The notes beneath the pieces were generated by a model that worked only from the letters and a program-made list of their open reading frames with translations, had not been told where the DNA came from and did no database searches. A stretch of DNA of 64,000 nt from an uncultured Alphaproteobacteria bacterium (lineage in GTDB: Bacteria > Pseudomonadota > Alphaproteobacteria > HIMB59), in NCBI GenBank assembly GCA_902613845.1, contig CACMIW010000004.1, positions 1-64,000 of the forward strand. Direction: 5' to 3'. This document shows positions 1 to 8,747 of this stretch, piece after piece. Numbering within the stretch: the stretch's first letter is position 1; the number at the start of each line of letters is the position of its first letter. The position numbers and the translations under genes are program-made.

Positions 1-350
1 AGAAGAGCGAAATTTTGAAATACCATTCCCATCTTTTCTCTTCTTAGTTCGATTAATTGCTTATTATTCATTAAGCAAATATCCTCACCATCAATTAAAA
101 TTTTACCAGAAGTTGCGTCTGTTAATCTAGATATACACCTTAGTAATGTTGATTTTCCTGATCCGGAGAGACCCATAACTACAAGCATTTCTCCCTGATT
201 TACATCAAAAGAAGCATTGTTAACGCCAACTATGCACCCTGCTTGTTGAAATTTTTTGGCGTCTACATTCCCTCCACTTTCAGATAAAAGTGTCTGAGCG
301 TTATTGCCAAAAATTTTATAGACAGATGAACAGCTAATAGTTGGTGACAT
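1..350 (-). CDS. proV: Glycine betaine/proline ABC transporter ATP-binding protein (partial)
   Basis: This is the N-terminal part of an ABC ATPase; the rest lies beyond base 1. Translating the minus strand from the ATG at 350 gives a Walker A motif GLSGSGKST near residue 60 and a Q-loop VFQNFAL near residue 112. A leader of about 55 residues before Walker A fits the ProV/OpuAA subfamily, which energises uptake of glycine betaine or related osmolytes. It lies downstream of the substrate-binding protein gene on the same strand, with a stem-loop between them. The Walker B, signature and any CBS domains are not visible, so the exact substrate is inferred from the neighbour. Confidence 0.9.
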   Translation of the reverse strand, partial: MSPTISCSSVYKIFGNNAQTLLSESGGNVDAKKFQQAGCIVGVNNASFDVNQGEMLVVMGLSGSGKSTLLRCISRLTDATSGKILIDGEDICLMNNKQLIELRREKMGMVFQNFAL

Positions 351-376
351 AAATTAATCTTTCCTAAAATAAAATT

Positions 377-405
377 AATTCCCCCCTCAAAAAGAGGGAG
401 GAATT
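377..405 (-). terminator. Stem-loop between proX and proV (attenuating terminator)
   Basis: An inverted repeat with 12-base arms (377-388 and 394-405) and a 5-base loop lies 13 bases past the proX stop. Read as minus-strand RNA the single mismatch becomes a G-U pair, and the stem is followed by a U-rich stretch. Because proV continues on the same strand, it probably acts as a partial terminator or mRNA-stabilising hairpin that lets proX be expressed above proV. That role is inferred; the stem is seen directly. Confidence 0.65.
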
Positions 406-418
406 CAAATTAGAAATA

Positions 419-1360
419 TTACTTCATAAATAGATCTATTTGATCTCTATTATTTGCAATATATGCAGTTGCAGCTTCAGCATGAGTCATGCCTTCGTTG
501 TCAACGTAGTTTGCCATTTCACCAATGTTAGGTGCTGTAAATTCCATTTTTGTATAGAACTTATATGCAGATGTATGAGTGATTGGGAACTTAATGTGAG
601 CAGCTTTTTTAAGCCAACCTTTTGGAGAACCACAACCAGTAGTCTCTAAAGAACCACCTTGTTCTAGTCTACATCCCTCGAAGTATGGAGGAAATTCAAT
701 GAAAGTAAAACCAGCTGCATCTGTAAAGTTTGGAGACCAGTTAAAGATAATTGTGCCTCTTCCCTCTTTTTTAGCTGCTTCTAATTCAGCCCATAATGCA
801 TCTGCAGTACCTGCAAATTTTACCATCCATAAATCATCTATACCAAGACCTTTAAGTCTGTTAGGCATAACTTCTGTGTGCCACTCATAAGGACCTTCTA
901 ACCATCTACCTTTACCTTCAGAGTCTGGTGTTGCAAAGTTTGCTGCACACTCTGGAGATTTAAGTGCTTCCCAGCTTGGAAGACCAGGACATAATCCATC
1001 TTCGATTACCCAGTTAGGAACACCCATTTCTTCAAAAGTAATAAGGTCGTGACTTCCAGCATCAATTAATCCACCTTTATCCATAGCTTCATAAAAAGGC
1101 AGAGCCATTGTTGACTCCCAAGTTTCGTGAGCAACGTGAAGTTCACCTACTCTGACAGCTTCATATCTTGTTGCTGACTCAGCAGGGACTAATTCAACAT
1201 CATAACCAAGCTCTTCAAAAGCTTGTGCCATAACGTTAGCCATAACGATTTGGCTTGACCAGTTTAAAACTGGGATTCTAATCGGGTCTGCTGCTTTTGC
1301 TACAGTTGTAAAACCAGCAAACAGGACTAGAGCGTAAAATAATGAAATAAATTTTTTCAT
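419..1360 (-). CDS. proX: Glycine betaine/proline ABC transporter substrate-binding protein
   Basis: A 313-residue periplasmic binding protein. Residues 1-23 form a signal peptide (MKKF, a hydrophobic core, then AKA before ADP). The body matches the ProX/OpuAC family of quaternary-amine binders: an early VLNWSSQ segment, several tryptophans that could build an aromatic cage, and two Cys pairs. It would capture glycine betaine or proline betaine and hand it to the ProW permease and ProV ATPase. The start has an excellent Shine-Dalgarno (AGGAGGAG) a few bases upstream. It is the first gene of its operon, followed by a stem-loop and proV. Ligand choice within the betaine group is not decided by the sequence. 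Confidence 0.9.
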   Translation of the reverse strand: MKKFISLFYALVLFAGFTTVAKAADPIRIPVLNWSSQIVMANVMAQAFEELGYDVELVPAESATRYEAVRVGELHVAHETWESTMALPFYEAMDKGGLIDAGSHDLITFEEMGVPNWVIEDGLCPGLPSWEALKSPECAANFATPDSEGKGRWLEGPYEWHTEVMPNRLKGLGIDDLWMVKFAGTADALWAELEAAKKEGRGTIIFNWSPNFTDAAGFTFIEFPPYFEGCRLEQGGSLETTGCGSPKGWLKKAAHIKFPITHTSAYKFYTKMEFTAPNIGEMANYVDNEGMTHAEAATAYIANNRDQIDLFMK

Positions 1361-1394
1361 TTACTCCTCCTATATCTATTATAATAGTAGAAGT

Positions 1395-1423
1395 AATATA
1401 GGGCATAAGACAACAAGGTTGAA
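1395..1423 (-). promoter_or_regulatory. Possible proX promoter
   Basis: On the minus strand TTCAAC (1418-1423) and TATATT (1395-1400) are separated by 17 bases and sit about 35 bases upstream of the proX ATG. The -35 match is weak, so this is only the best candidate in the 80-base divergent gap with alr. Confidence 0.3.
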
Positions 1424-1440
1424 GCCTAAAAATCCATAAT

Positions 1441-2529
1441 ATGAAACAACTAGTCTTTAAAAAAAACCAAAAAATCAATAAAAAAATGATTTTTGTGAGT
1501 AAAGAAAATCTGTCGCATAATTACAGGCAAATCGATAAGTTTTCAGGTAGTTCAAAGGTTATAAGCGTAATTAAAGGTGATGGCTATGGGCACGGCCTTT
1601 TGGAATGTTGTAAGATATTAAAAACAAATAAATGTAAAGATTTTTATGTTGCTAGGTTAGATGATGCTATCAAGCTAAGAGAAAATTTTAAAAATATAAA
1701 TATTTACCTTTTATCAGGTGTGATTTCAAACAATGATTTAAAAGAAATAAAAAAAAATAAAATAATACCTATTATTAATAACGTCGATCAATTATCTTTA
1801 TTAAAAACTTCACAAAAACTTAAGTACGTTTTGCATATTGATACTGGAATGAATCGTCTTGGATTTCAAGCAAGTGAACTTGATAAATATTCAAATTTAA
1901 TCGATAAAAAAAATATTTTTTTTTTAATGTCTCACCTATCTTCTGCGGATGATTTAAAAAAAAATGAGTCTAGTAAACAATTAAATAAACTTATTGACCT
2001 AAATAAAAATTTTAACTTACCTTTAAGTATTGCTAATTCATCTGGGATTTTTTTAGGAAAGCAGTATCATTTAAATTATGTAAGACCTGGAAAAAGTTTA
2101 TACGGAATTAATCCTTTCTATAAAAAAAGATTTAACTTAAGACAGGTTATGAGTATTTACTCACCTATATTACAAATTCAAAATGTCAGAAAAGGAAATT
2201 CAATTGGCTACAGCCAGACTTATAAACTTAAAAAAGACTTAAAAGTTGCAACCATAGATTTTGGTTACTCTGATGGATTTCTTAGAAGCGGAAGTAATAA
2301 AGCATTTGTTTATATAGATAAATTTCAATGTAGAATTTTAGGAAGAGTTTCAATGGACTTGATCACGATTGATGTGTCTAAAGTTCCCAATAACAAATTG
2401 TATCTGGGCAAACCTGTCGAAATAATTGGAAGTAATCAACGATATGAGAGAATTGCATACGAAACTGGGACTAATGAACACGAGATTTTAATTTCTTTAG
2501 GCAGGAACTTAAGAAAAGTATATATATAA
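1441..2529 (+). CDS. alr: Alanine racemase
   Basis: A PLP enzyme of up to 362 residues that interconverts L- and D-alanine for peptidoglycan. The PLP lysine is K45 in VIKGDGYGHG, a variant of the usual KADAYGHG. The second catalytic Tyr region reads SIGYSQTY, followed by YSDGF, GRVSMD and a C-terminal EILISLGRN, so both the barrel and the C-terminal beta domain are complete. The N-terminus is uncertain: an in-frame ATG at 1486 would remove 15 Lys/Asn-rich residues. Three bases separate it from the next gene, so the two are probably co-transcribed, although their functions are unrelated. Confidence 0.9.
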   Translation: MKQLVFKKNQKINKKMIFVSKENLSHNYRQIDKFSGSSKVISVIKGDGYGHGLLECCKILKTNKCKDFYVARLDDAIKLRENFKNINIYLLSGVISNNDLKEIKKNKIIPIINNVDQLSLLKTSQKLKYVLHIDTGMNRLGFQASELDKYSNLIDKKNIFFLMSHLSSADDLKKNESSKQLNKLIDLNKNFNLPLSIANSSGIFLGKQYHLNYVRPGKSLYGINPFYKKRFNLRQVMSIYSPILQIQNVRKGNSIGYSQTYKLKKDLKVATIDFGYSDGFLRSGSNKAFVYIDKFQCRILGRVSMDLITIDVSKVPNNKLYLGKPVEIIGSNQRYERIAYETGTNEHEILISLGRNLRKVYI

Positions 2530-2532
2530 GTC

Positions 2533-4296
2533 ATGTACGAAGCTCCAATTAAAGATTTAAATTTTGTAATTAAAAATCTAATAGATTTAGGCAAACTAAA
2601 TAAAGTTAGTGATTACTCTGAATTTTCTGATGATTTAGTTGAAGCTGTTCTTGAAGAGGCAGGAAAAATAGCTTCTGAAGTGCTAGACCCTTGTAACCTT
2701 TCAGGAGACCATGAGGGCTCAAAAAGACTCGATACTGGTGAAGTCGTAACTCCTAAAGGCTACAAAGAGGCTTATGAGAGTTTAAGAGATGGTGGGTGGT
2801 TTGGCTTAGAGGCCAAAGAAAAATTTGGTGGTCAACAGATACCAGTAACTTTATCTGCCGCTGTTAATGAGATTTGGCATAGTTCTAATATGTCATTAGC
2901 GCTTTGCCACCTATTAACACAAGGTTTGATATATGCTTTACAAAAATCAGCATCAGAAGATCAAAAAAGCTTTTATATACCAAAATTAGCATCAGGTCAT
3001 TGGACAGGAACAATGAATTTAACTGAACCACAATCCGGAACAGACCTATCTACGATTAAAACTAAAGCGATAAAAGAAAATGGTCATTATAAAATTTATG
3101 GACAAAAAATTTATATTACCTATGGAGAACATGATTTATCTGAGAATATTATTCATTTGGTTTTAGCCAGAACACCTGAAGCGCCAGAGGGTAATAAAGG
3201 TATTTCTGTTTTTCTTGTTCCTAAATTTATTCCAAATGATGACGGCAGTATTGGCAAAAAAAATGATGTAACCTGTTTGTCTATTGAAAAAAAACTTGGT
3301 GTTAAAGGTTCTCCTACTGCAGTTTTACAGTTTGGTGAAAAGGATGGAGCAATTGGTTATTTAGTTGGAGAAGAAAATCAGGGTTTAAATATTATGTTTG
3401 AAATGATGAACCATGCAAGGTTCTCAGTTGGAGTACAAGGACTTGCTGTTTCTGAAAGAGCTTACCAGCAATCTAAAATGTATGCCTTTGATAGAGTTCA
3501 AGGAGTTCCAATTGATGGTCAGAAAGGCGATCCTATTATTCATCACCCAGATGTGCTTCGATTGTCCTCGACTATGAAGTCAGAAATCGAAGCTATGAGA
3601 GCTCTTGCAATTTATGGAGCTTTTGCTTTGGATATGACTAAGTCAGATGAGAGTGAATATTGGGAAACAAAATCATCTTTAATGATACCTATTATTAAAG
3701 GGTGGTTGACTGAAAGGTCACTTGAGATTACATCAAATGCTATTCAAATTCATGGTGGAATGGGTTTTATTGAAGAAACAGGAATCGCACAACATTATAG
3801 AGATGCTAGAATTCTCCCTATATACGAGGGCACCACTGCAATTCAAGCAAATGATTTAGTTTTTAGGAAGACGCTTCGAGACAATGGTAAAAGCATATTA
3901 GAATTAATTGATGAAATTAAAACTGATACAGAAGCATCTGCGAGTTTAGATCGATTAAAAGAGTTATGTAAAAAAATGGATAGTTCAATTGACACTGCAA
4001 AAAAAGTTGTTGAGCACATTGTTTCTTCATCTAATAATAAAAAAAGACCTGCTGTATCGAGTGTAAATTATTTAATGATGTTAGGTTATATTTTTGGAGG
4101 TTGGATGATGATTAAAACTGCTAAAAAATCACTTGAATTAAAAGATAAAGGTGAAATTGATAATGAATTTCTGGACGCAAAAATAGCTACATCAAGCATT
4201 TATGTATCAAGTATTTTGCCAAAAATTGATAGTTTAGCTTCCATAATTTTGCATGGTGATGAGGATGTTTTAGCTATGAAGCATCAATGGTTGTAA
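2533..4296 (+). CDS. dmdC: DmdC-type acyl-CoA dehydrogenase
   Basis: A 587-residue FAD acyl-CoA dehydrogenase, clearly longer than the roughly 380-residue short-chain enzymes. It has the N- and C-terminal extensions typical of DmdC (3-methylmercaptopropionyl-CoA dehydrogenase) and related FadE-like proteins. Visible landmarks are the flavin/substrate segment MNLTEPQSGTDLS, the IQIHGGMGF motif, and the catalytic base E432 in PIYEGTT. It oxidises an acyl-CoA to the enoyl-CoA and passes electrons to ETF, whose genes and quinone oxidoreductase follow on the opposite strand. I see no dmdA, dmdB or dmdD here, so the substrate could be another acyl-CoA; the symbol is a family assignment. Confidence 0.7.
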   Translation: MYEAPIKDLNFVIKNLIDLGKLNKVSDYSEFSDDLVEAVLEEAGKIASEVLDPCNLSGDHEGSKRLDTGEVVTPKGYKEAYESLRDGGWFGLEAKEKFGGQQIPVTLSAAVNEIWHSSNMSLALCHLLTQGLIYALQKSASEDQKSFYIPKLASGHWTGTMNLTEPQSGTDLSTIKTKAIKENGHYKIYGQKIYITYGEHDLSENIIHLVLARTPEAPEGNKGISVFLVPKFIPNDDGSIGKKNDVTCLSIEKKLGVKGSPTAVLQFGEKDGAIGYLVGEENQGLNIMFEMMNHARFSVGVQGLAVSERAYQQSKMYAFDRVQGVPIDGQKGDPIIHHPDVLRLSSTMKSEIEAMRALAIYGAFALDMTKSDESEYWETKSSLMIPIIKGWLTERSLEITSNAIQIHGGMGFIEETGIAQHYRDARILPIYEGTTAIQANDLVFRKTLRDNGKSILELIDEIKTDTEASASLDRLKELCKKMDSSIDTAKKVVEHIVSSSNNKKRPAVSSVNYLMMLGYIFGGWMMIKTAKKSLELKDKGEIDNEFLDAKIATSSIYVSSILPKIDSLASIILHGDEDVLAMKHQWL

Positions 4297-4297
4297 T

Positions 4298-4789
4298 TTG
4301 GAAAAATTTAAAAATAAATTAAGTAATTTTTTTAGTTGGCTATCAAAGGCAGAATTAGTTGAGTTAGACTCAGTGGATACTAGCGAAGATCCAATCAGAC
4401 CAGATATTGACAATGAATTTCGCACCTCGTATGGCCGCAAGATTTATGGATTAAAATCTAATGAAGATGTTGAAGGGTTCATTTGTCTAGCATTCTGTAA
4501 CGATGTACCACAAACAATGAAAGAATTAGATTTAATGAGCAAAAATGCCTTTCATGAAAAAAACGCAAACATTGCTGTAGCCTATACTGTTTGGTCAAGA
4601 AAAAGAGGAGCAGGTAAACAAACTATTTTTACAACAAAAAAGCTTGTTAAAGATGAAATGAAAAATATAGATCGCTTTATCACACTCTCTCCTTTGACAC
4701 CTATTGCAACACATTTTCATATAAAGCATGGTGCTAAATTAGTAAATATCAATGCAACTTCGCAAAACTTTGAATACGACTTTAATTAG
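4298..4789 (+). CDS. Small protein resembling the C-terminal GNAT-like part of malonyl-CoA decarboxylase
   Basis: A 163-residue protein starting at TTG, one base after the stop of the acyl-CoA dehydrogenase. No in-frame ATG occurs until around residue 75, so the TTG start or translational coupling is likely. I do not recognise it with certainty. The middle and end (VAYTVWSRKRGAGKQ, then FITLSPLTPIATHFHIKHGA) resemble malonyl-CoA decarboxylase, where an F-TLSP segment precedes an FH..NGA motif. The helical N-terminal domain of that enzyme is missing. Coupling to an acyl-CoA dehydrogenase suggests an acyl-CoA-related job. The last four bases overlap the end of the convergent ETF-QO gene. Confidence 0.65.
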   Translation: MEKFKNKLSNFFSWLSKAELVELDSVDTSEDPIRPDIDNEFRTSYGRKIYGLKSNEDVEGFICLAFCNDVPQTMKELDLMSKNAFHEKNANIAVAYTVWSRKRGAGKQTIFTTKKLVKDEMKNIDRFITLSPLTPIATHFHIKHGAKLVNINATSQNFEYDFN

Positions 4790-6423
4790 GTCCCAGAGTA
4801 AATAGGTCCACCCCCACCCTCAGGAGTTACCCACTCAATATTTTGAGAAGGTTCTTTAATATCGCATGTCTTACAATGAATACAATTTTGAGAATTAATT
4901 TTTAAAATTTTTTTCTGGAGGTCATTATCAAATTCAACTTCATACACACCTGCGGGGCAATACCTTTGGGCAGGTTCGTCGTATTCTTCAATAGTAAAAT
5001 TAGTTGACAGATCTTTATCATTAAGTAACAAATGGTTAGGTTGATCATCTGCGTGGTTAGTTCCTGATAGATAAACTGAGCTGGGTTTATCAAAAGTAAT
5101 AACACCATCATATTTAGGATAGGTAATTTTTTTTGCTTTTTTAGCTGGGATCAAAGATTCATGATCAGCGTGCTTATGTTGAAGGGTAAAGGGAAGTTTA
5201 CCTCCAAATATTTTTTGATCTAATCCAGTAAAAATCATTGCAGGTATCAGGCCCCATTGAAAACTGGGCTTTACATTTCTTGCTTTGTATAATTCTTCAA
5301 ATACCCATGAGTTTTTAAATTTTGACTCATACTCTGACAGTTCTTTATTGCTATTTATGTGATCATTGATGACTTCTGCAGCAATTATTCCACTTTTCAT
5401 TGCGGTATGTGATCCTTTAATTTTTGGCATATTTAGAGTGCCTGCATCACATCCTATCAATAATGCTCCTGGCATATGCATTTGTGGAAGGCTCTGCAAT
5501 CCTCCCTCTATTAGAGCTCTTGCTCCATAAGAAATTCTTTTACCACCATCTAATAATTTTTTGATATCAGGGTGTGTTTTAAACTGTTGAAATTCATCAT
5601 AAGGAGAAAGGTATGGGTTCTTATAATCCAAACCGATTACGTAACCTAGGTATATTTGATTATTTTCAGCATGATAACAAAAACTACCTCCATATGTATC
5701 ACTTTCAAGAGGCCATCCCACACTATGTGAAACTTTACCAATTTGATGATTTTCAGAATGGATCTCCCAAATTTCTTTAAAGCCTATACCGTATTGTTGA
5801 GGAGATTTATTGTTGGAGTCTAAATTAAATTTTTTAAGGACCTCTTTTCCCAGGTGACCTCTACAACCCTCTGATAAAACTGTAACTTTACCTTTAATAT
5901 TAATCCCAGGTTCATAATTATCTTTAGGTTTAAAATTTTTGTCTAAACCCATATCACCTGTTTGAACACCAATTACCTTTTGATCGTTATCATAAAGTAA
6001 TTTACTAGCTGCAAATCCTGGAAAGATCTCCACTCCTAAGTTTTCGGCAAATTCACCTAACCATTTACAAAGATTAGATAAGCTAATTATGTAGTTTCCA
6101 TGATTTTTTAAAACATTTGGTAAAAAAAAGTTTGGCACCTTCATACTTTTAGTTTTTGTATAAAATAAAAAATCTTCTGATGTTACTGATGTATTGATTG
6201 GACTATTAAGTTCTTTCCAATTTGGAATGAGTTCATCTAAAGCCTTAGTTTCAAAAACATTACCACTTAAAATATGAGCTCCGACTTCAGATGCTTTTTC
6301 TAGTACACAAATAGACAAATTCGTATCGAGTTGTTTTAGTTTAATTGCTGTTGATAAACCAGCTGGACCAGCTCCAACTATTACTACATCGTAATTTAAT
6401 TCTTCTCTCTGCACTTCGCTCAT
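4786..6423 (-). CDS. etfD: Electron transfer flavoprotein-ubiquinone oxidoreductase
   Basis: A 545-residue membrane-associated flavo-iron-sulfur protein that moves electrons from reduced ETF to ubiquinone. Residues 10-26 carry the FAD Rossmann motif (VVIVGAGPAGLS). The C-terminus holds the 4Fe-4S ligands: RYCPAGVYEV plus CIHCKTCDIKEP, followed by a conserved W-TPEGGGGP ending. Length matches the family. It is the last gene of an etfB-etfA-etfD set on the minus strand. Likely electron donors in this window are the DmdC-like dehydrogenase and the dimethylglycine/sarcosine dehydrogenase. Confidence 0.95.
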   Translation of the reverse strand: MSEVQREELNYDVVIVGAGPAGLSTAIKLKQLDTNLSICVLEKASEVGAHILSGNVFETKALDELIPNWKELNSPINTSVTSEDFLFYTKTKSMKVPNFFLPNVLKNHGNYIISLSNLCKWLGEFAENLGVEIFPGFAASKLLYDNDQKVIGVQTGDMGLDKNFKPKDNYEPGINIKGKVTVLSEGCRGHLGKEVLKKFNLDSNNKSPQQYGIGFKEIWEIHSENHQIGKVSHSVGWPLESDTYGGSFCYHAENNQIYLGYVIGLDYKNPYLSPYDEFQQFKTHPDIKKLLDGGKRISYGARALIEGGLQSLPQMHMPGALLIGCDAGTLNMPKIKGSHTAMKSGIIAAEVINDHINSNKELSEYESKFKNSWVFEELYKARNVKPSFQWGLIPAMIFTGLDQKIFGGKLPFTLQHKHADHESLIPAKKAKKITYPKYDGVITFDKPSSVYLSGTNHADDQPNHLLLNDKDLSTNFTIEEYDEPAQRYCPAGVYEVEFDNDLQKKILKINSQNCIHCKTCDIKEPSQNIEWVTPEGGGGPIYSGT

Positions 6424-6445
6424 AATGTTGATTATATATTAAATA

Positions 6446-7399
6446 TTACGATTCTATCTGATTAAGTAGATCTAACTCTTTAATAATTTCAGGTATTGCT
6501 TGAAATAAATCAGAAGAAAGTCCGTAGTCAGCTATATTAAATATCGGTGCCTCTAAATCCTTATTAATAGCGACTATGACTTTACTTTCTTTCATACCCG
6601 CTAAATGCTGTATTGCACCGGATATACCTACGGCAATATAAAGCTCAGGAGCAACCATTTTACCAGTTTGACCAACTTGATATTCATTGCCAATGTATCC
6701 TGAGTCAACAGCAGCCCTCGAAGCTCCAACAGCAGCATTAAGTTTATCAGCTAAATCATATAATAATTTAAAATTATCAGAGTTTTCTAGTCCTCTGCCA
6801 CCAGATACAACTACCCGAGCATTACCCAATTCAGGTCTGTCACTCTTTGATACTTCTCTACTTACAAATGTTGTTTTAACCTCTGAGTCGATGAAAGAAA
6901 TATTTTCTACAGCAGCATCACCCCCTGTTTCTTCACATTTTTCAAAAGAAGTGGGTCTGACAGTCATTAAATTAATTTTTTGATCAGTCTGAACATAAGA
7001 AATAGCGTTTCCCGCATAAATAGGTCTGATAAAAGTATCTTGGGACTCTATACCTATGATATCGCTTATTTGTGTGACATCTAACAGAGCAGATACTCTA
7101 GGTAGCAGATTTTTTCCAAATGTACTAGAAGGTGCTAAAATGTGTGAATAGTTTTCAGCTAAATTAGAAATTATAGGAGATGATAATTCTGGTATTTGAT
7201 TTTCTAATTTCTCATGATCACAAATAATTACTTTTTTAACTAATTGTATTGATTTTGAACTTTTAGCAAGATCTTCAATTTTATTACCTAAAATTAAAAG
7301 ATGAATATCTTCGCTTAATTTTTCGGCAGCACTAATAGTATTAAGAGTTGATGATTTTAAATTTTTGTTATCATGTTCCGCTACTACAAGTACAGACAT
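6446..7399 (-). CDS. etfA: Electron transfer flavoprotein alpha subunit
   Basis: A 317-residue FAD-binding alpha subunit. The C-terminal domain has the family signature around residues 200-300: [11 protein letters not shown], then [37 protein letters not shown] and AINKD. With EtfB it accepts electrons from soluble flavin dehydrogenases. Its ATG directly follows the etfB stop with no gap, so the two subunits are translationally coupled for balanced assembly. etfD follows 22 bases downstream. Confidence 0.95.
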   Translation of the reverse strand: MSVLVVAEHDNKNLKSSTLNTISAAEKLSEDIHLLILGNKIEDLAKSSKSIQLVKKVIICDHEKLENQIPELSSPIISNLAENYSHILAPSSTFGKNLLPRVSALLDVTQISDIIGIESQDTFIRPIYAGNAISYVQTDQKINLMTVRPTSFEKCEETGGDAAVENISFIDSEVKTTFVSREVSKSDRPELGNARVVVSGGRGLENSDNFKLLYDLADKLNAAVGASRAAVDSGYIGNEYQVGQTGKMVAPELYIAVGISGAIQHLAGMKESKVIVAINKDLEAPIFNIADYGLSSDLFQAIPEIIKELDLLNQIES

Positions 7400-8149
7400 T
7401 TAAATTACTTTTGCCTCGTATTTTAGTTTTTGAACCAATTCTTTAACATCATTGACCATAATACCTGCTTTTCTTTTTGGAGGCTCAATTACTTTTAAAG
7501 TTTTAATTTTTGATGATGTATCAATTCCAAGAGTGTTAATATCAATTGTCTCAAGAGGTTTTTTTTTAGCCTTCATTATATTTGGAAGAGAGGCAAACCT
7601 TGGTGTGTTTAATCTTAAATCACATGTTAAAACAGCTGGAAGTGAAGTTTCTAGGTTTTCAATACCTTCATCTATCTCCCTTGATATAAAAACTTTATTA
7701 TTTTCAATTTTTAAATTTGAAATAAAACATCCTTGTGGCCAATTTAATAATGCAGATAAAATCTGACCTGTTTGATTTGAATCATCATCGATAGCTTGTT
7801 TACCCATTAAAACGAGATCTGGTTTTTCTTTATCAATTATTATTTTTAGTGTTTTAGCAACTGCTAATGGCTCTAATGTGTTTTGACTTTTGACCAATAT
7901 AGACCTATCAATTCCCATAGCCATGGATGTTCTTAAAACATCTTGAGATTTATCATCTCCAATAGATACAGATATTATCTCATTTGCAAGACCCTGTTCC
8001 TTAAGCTTTACTGCCTCTTCAATGGCATTTTCATCTGGTGGATTAACAGACATTTTAACATTTTGTGTTTCTACTCCACTATTGTCGCTTTTTACTCTAA
8101 TCTGCACTTTGTAATCAACAACCCTTTTGACAGCAACTAAAACTTTCAT
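7400..8149 (-). CDS. etfB: Electron transfer flavoprotein beta subunit
   Basis: The AMP-binding beta subunit, about 249 residues. Family landmarks include the start MKVLVAVKRVVDY, the central MGKQAIDDDSNQTGQILSA and a late LPAVLTCDLRLNTPR. I chose the ATG at 8149 because every EtfB I know begins with this MKVLVxVK motif; an in-frame ATG at 8182 would add 11 unconserved residues. It opens the etfB-etfA-etfD operon. A 52-base divergent gap separates it from the Nudix gene. Confidence 0.93.
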   Translation of the reverse strand: MKVLVAVKRVVDYKVQIRVKSDNSGVETQNVKMSVNPPDENAIEEAVKLKEQGLANEIISVSIGDDKSQDVLRTSMAMGIDRSILVKSQNTLEPLAVAKTLKIIIDKEKPDLVLMGKQAIDDDSNQTGQILSALLNWPQGCFISNLKIENNKVFISREIDEGIENLETSLPAVLTCDLRLNTPRFASLPNIMKAKKKPLETIDINTLGIDTSSKIKTLKVIEPPKRKAGIMVNDVKELVQKLKYEAKVI

Positions 8150-8201
8150 TTGAATTTCAATAAAATAAACTAAGTTAAACAACTTACAAGATCCAAAAAC
8201 T

Positions 8202-8747
8202 ATGACAAATATTAAGAAGAGGAAGATCTATAAAAATATTTATGAATTATTTATTAAATATACCAATAAACTTGATTTTAAGGAGATAAGAGAAAACTAC
8301 ATTTATAATGGAAATAGTGTCTCAGCTATTTGTTTTAACAAACAAGATCAAGTTTTTTATTTCATAAGACAGATGAGACCAAATTATTTTTTTAATAAAT
8401 TTTCATCCTACCCTCTAGAAATAGTAGCAGGTGGGATTAAAAATAAAGAATCAAGTAGACAAGCTATTATTAGAGAAATCAAAGAGGAACTTGGAGTCAA
8501 ACCTATTTCGGTAAAAAAGTTGGAGTCACTCATTATTGCTCCAGATATTTTAGAAGAAATTACTGATATATATCTTGCATACGTACCTAGAATTACAAAC
8601 TTTAAAATTATAAATCCTAATGAGGGAGAATATATAAAGATAATCCCGATGAAAAAAAAACAAATTTTAGAAATTTTAAAAACAAATAAAACACAAAATA
8701 TTGTTACAAAATACGCTTTTTTAAAAATAAAAGAGCTTAAGATTTAA
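8202..8747 (+). CDS. Nudix hydrolase, ADP-ribose pyrophosphatase-like
   Basis: A 181-residue Nudix protein. The box GX5EX7REUXEEXGU is perfect at residues 77-99 (AGGIKNKE...REIKEELGV). The preceding FIRQMRP and PLEIVAGG segments are typical of NudF/ADP-ribose pyrophosphatases, which clear free ADP-ribose and related nucleotide diphosphates. Substrate is not proven by sequence. It is a single gene divergent from etfB, and its 3' end overlaps the convergent dehydrogenase gene by 11 bases. Confidence 0.85.
   Translation: MTNIKKRKIYKNIYELFIKYTNKLDFKEIRENYIYNGNSVSAICFNKQDQVFYFIRQMRPNYFFNKFSSYPLEIVAGGIKNKESSRQAIIREIKEELGVKPISVKKLESLIIAPDILEEITDIYLAYVPRITNFKIINPNEGEYIKIIPMKKKQILEILKTNKTQNIVTKYAFLKIKELKI

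Noticed and set aside
1905-1930. Long A/T homopolymer runs as possible frameshifts
   Set aside because: The reading frame of alr stays open and conserved motifs continue on both sides; such runs occur throughout this AT-rich genome.
8150-8182. Longer N-terminus for EtfB
   Set aside because: EtfB proteins begin with MKVLVxVKxVxD; the additional 11 residues are unconserved.
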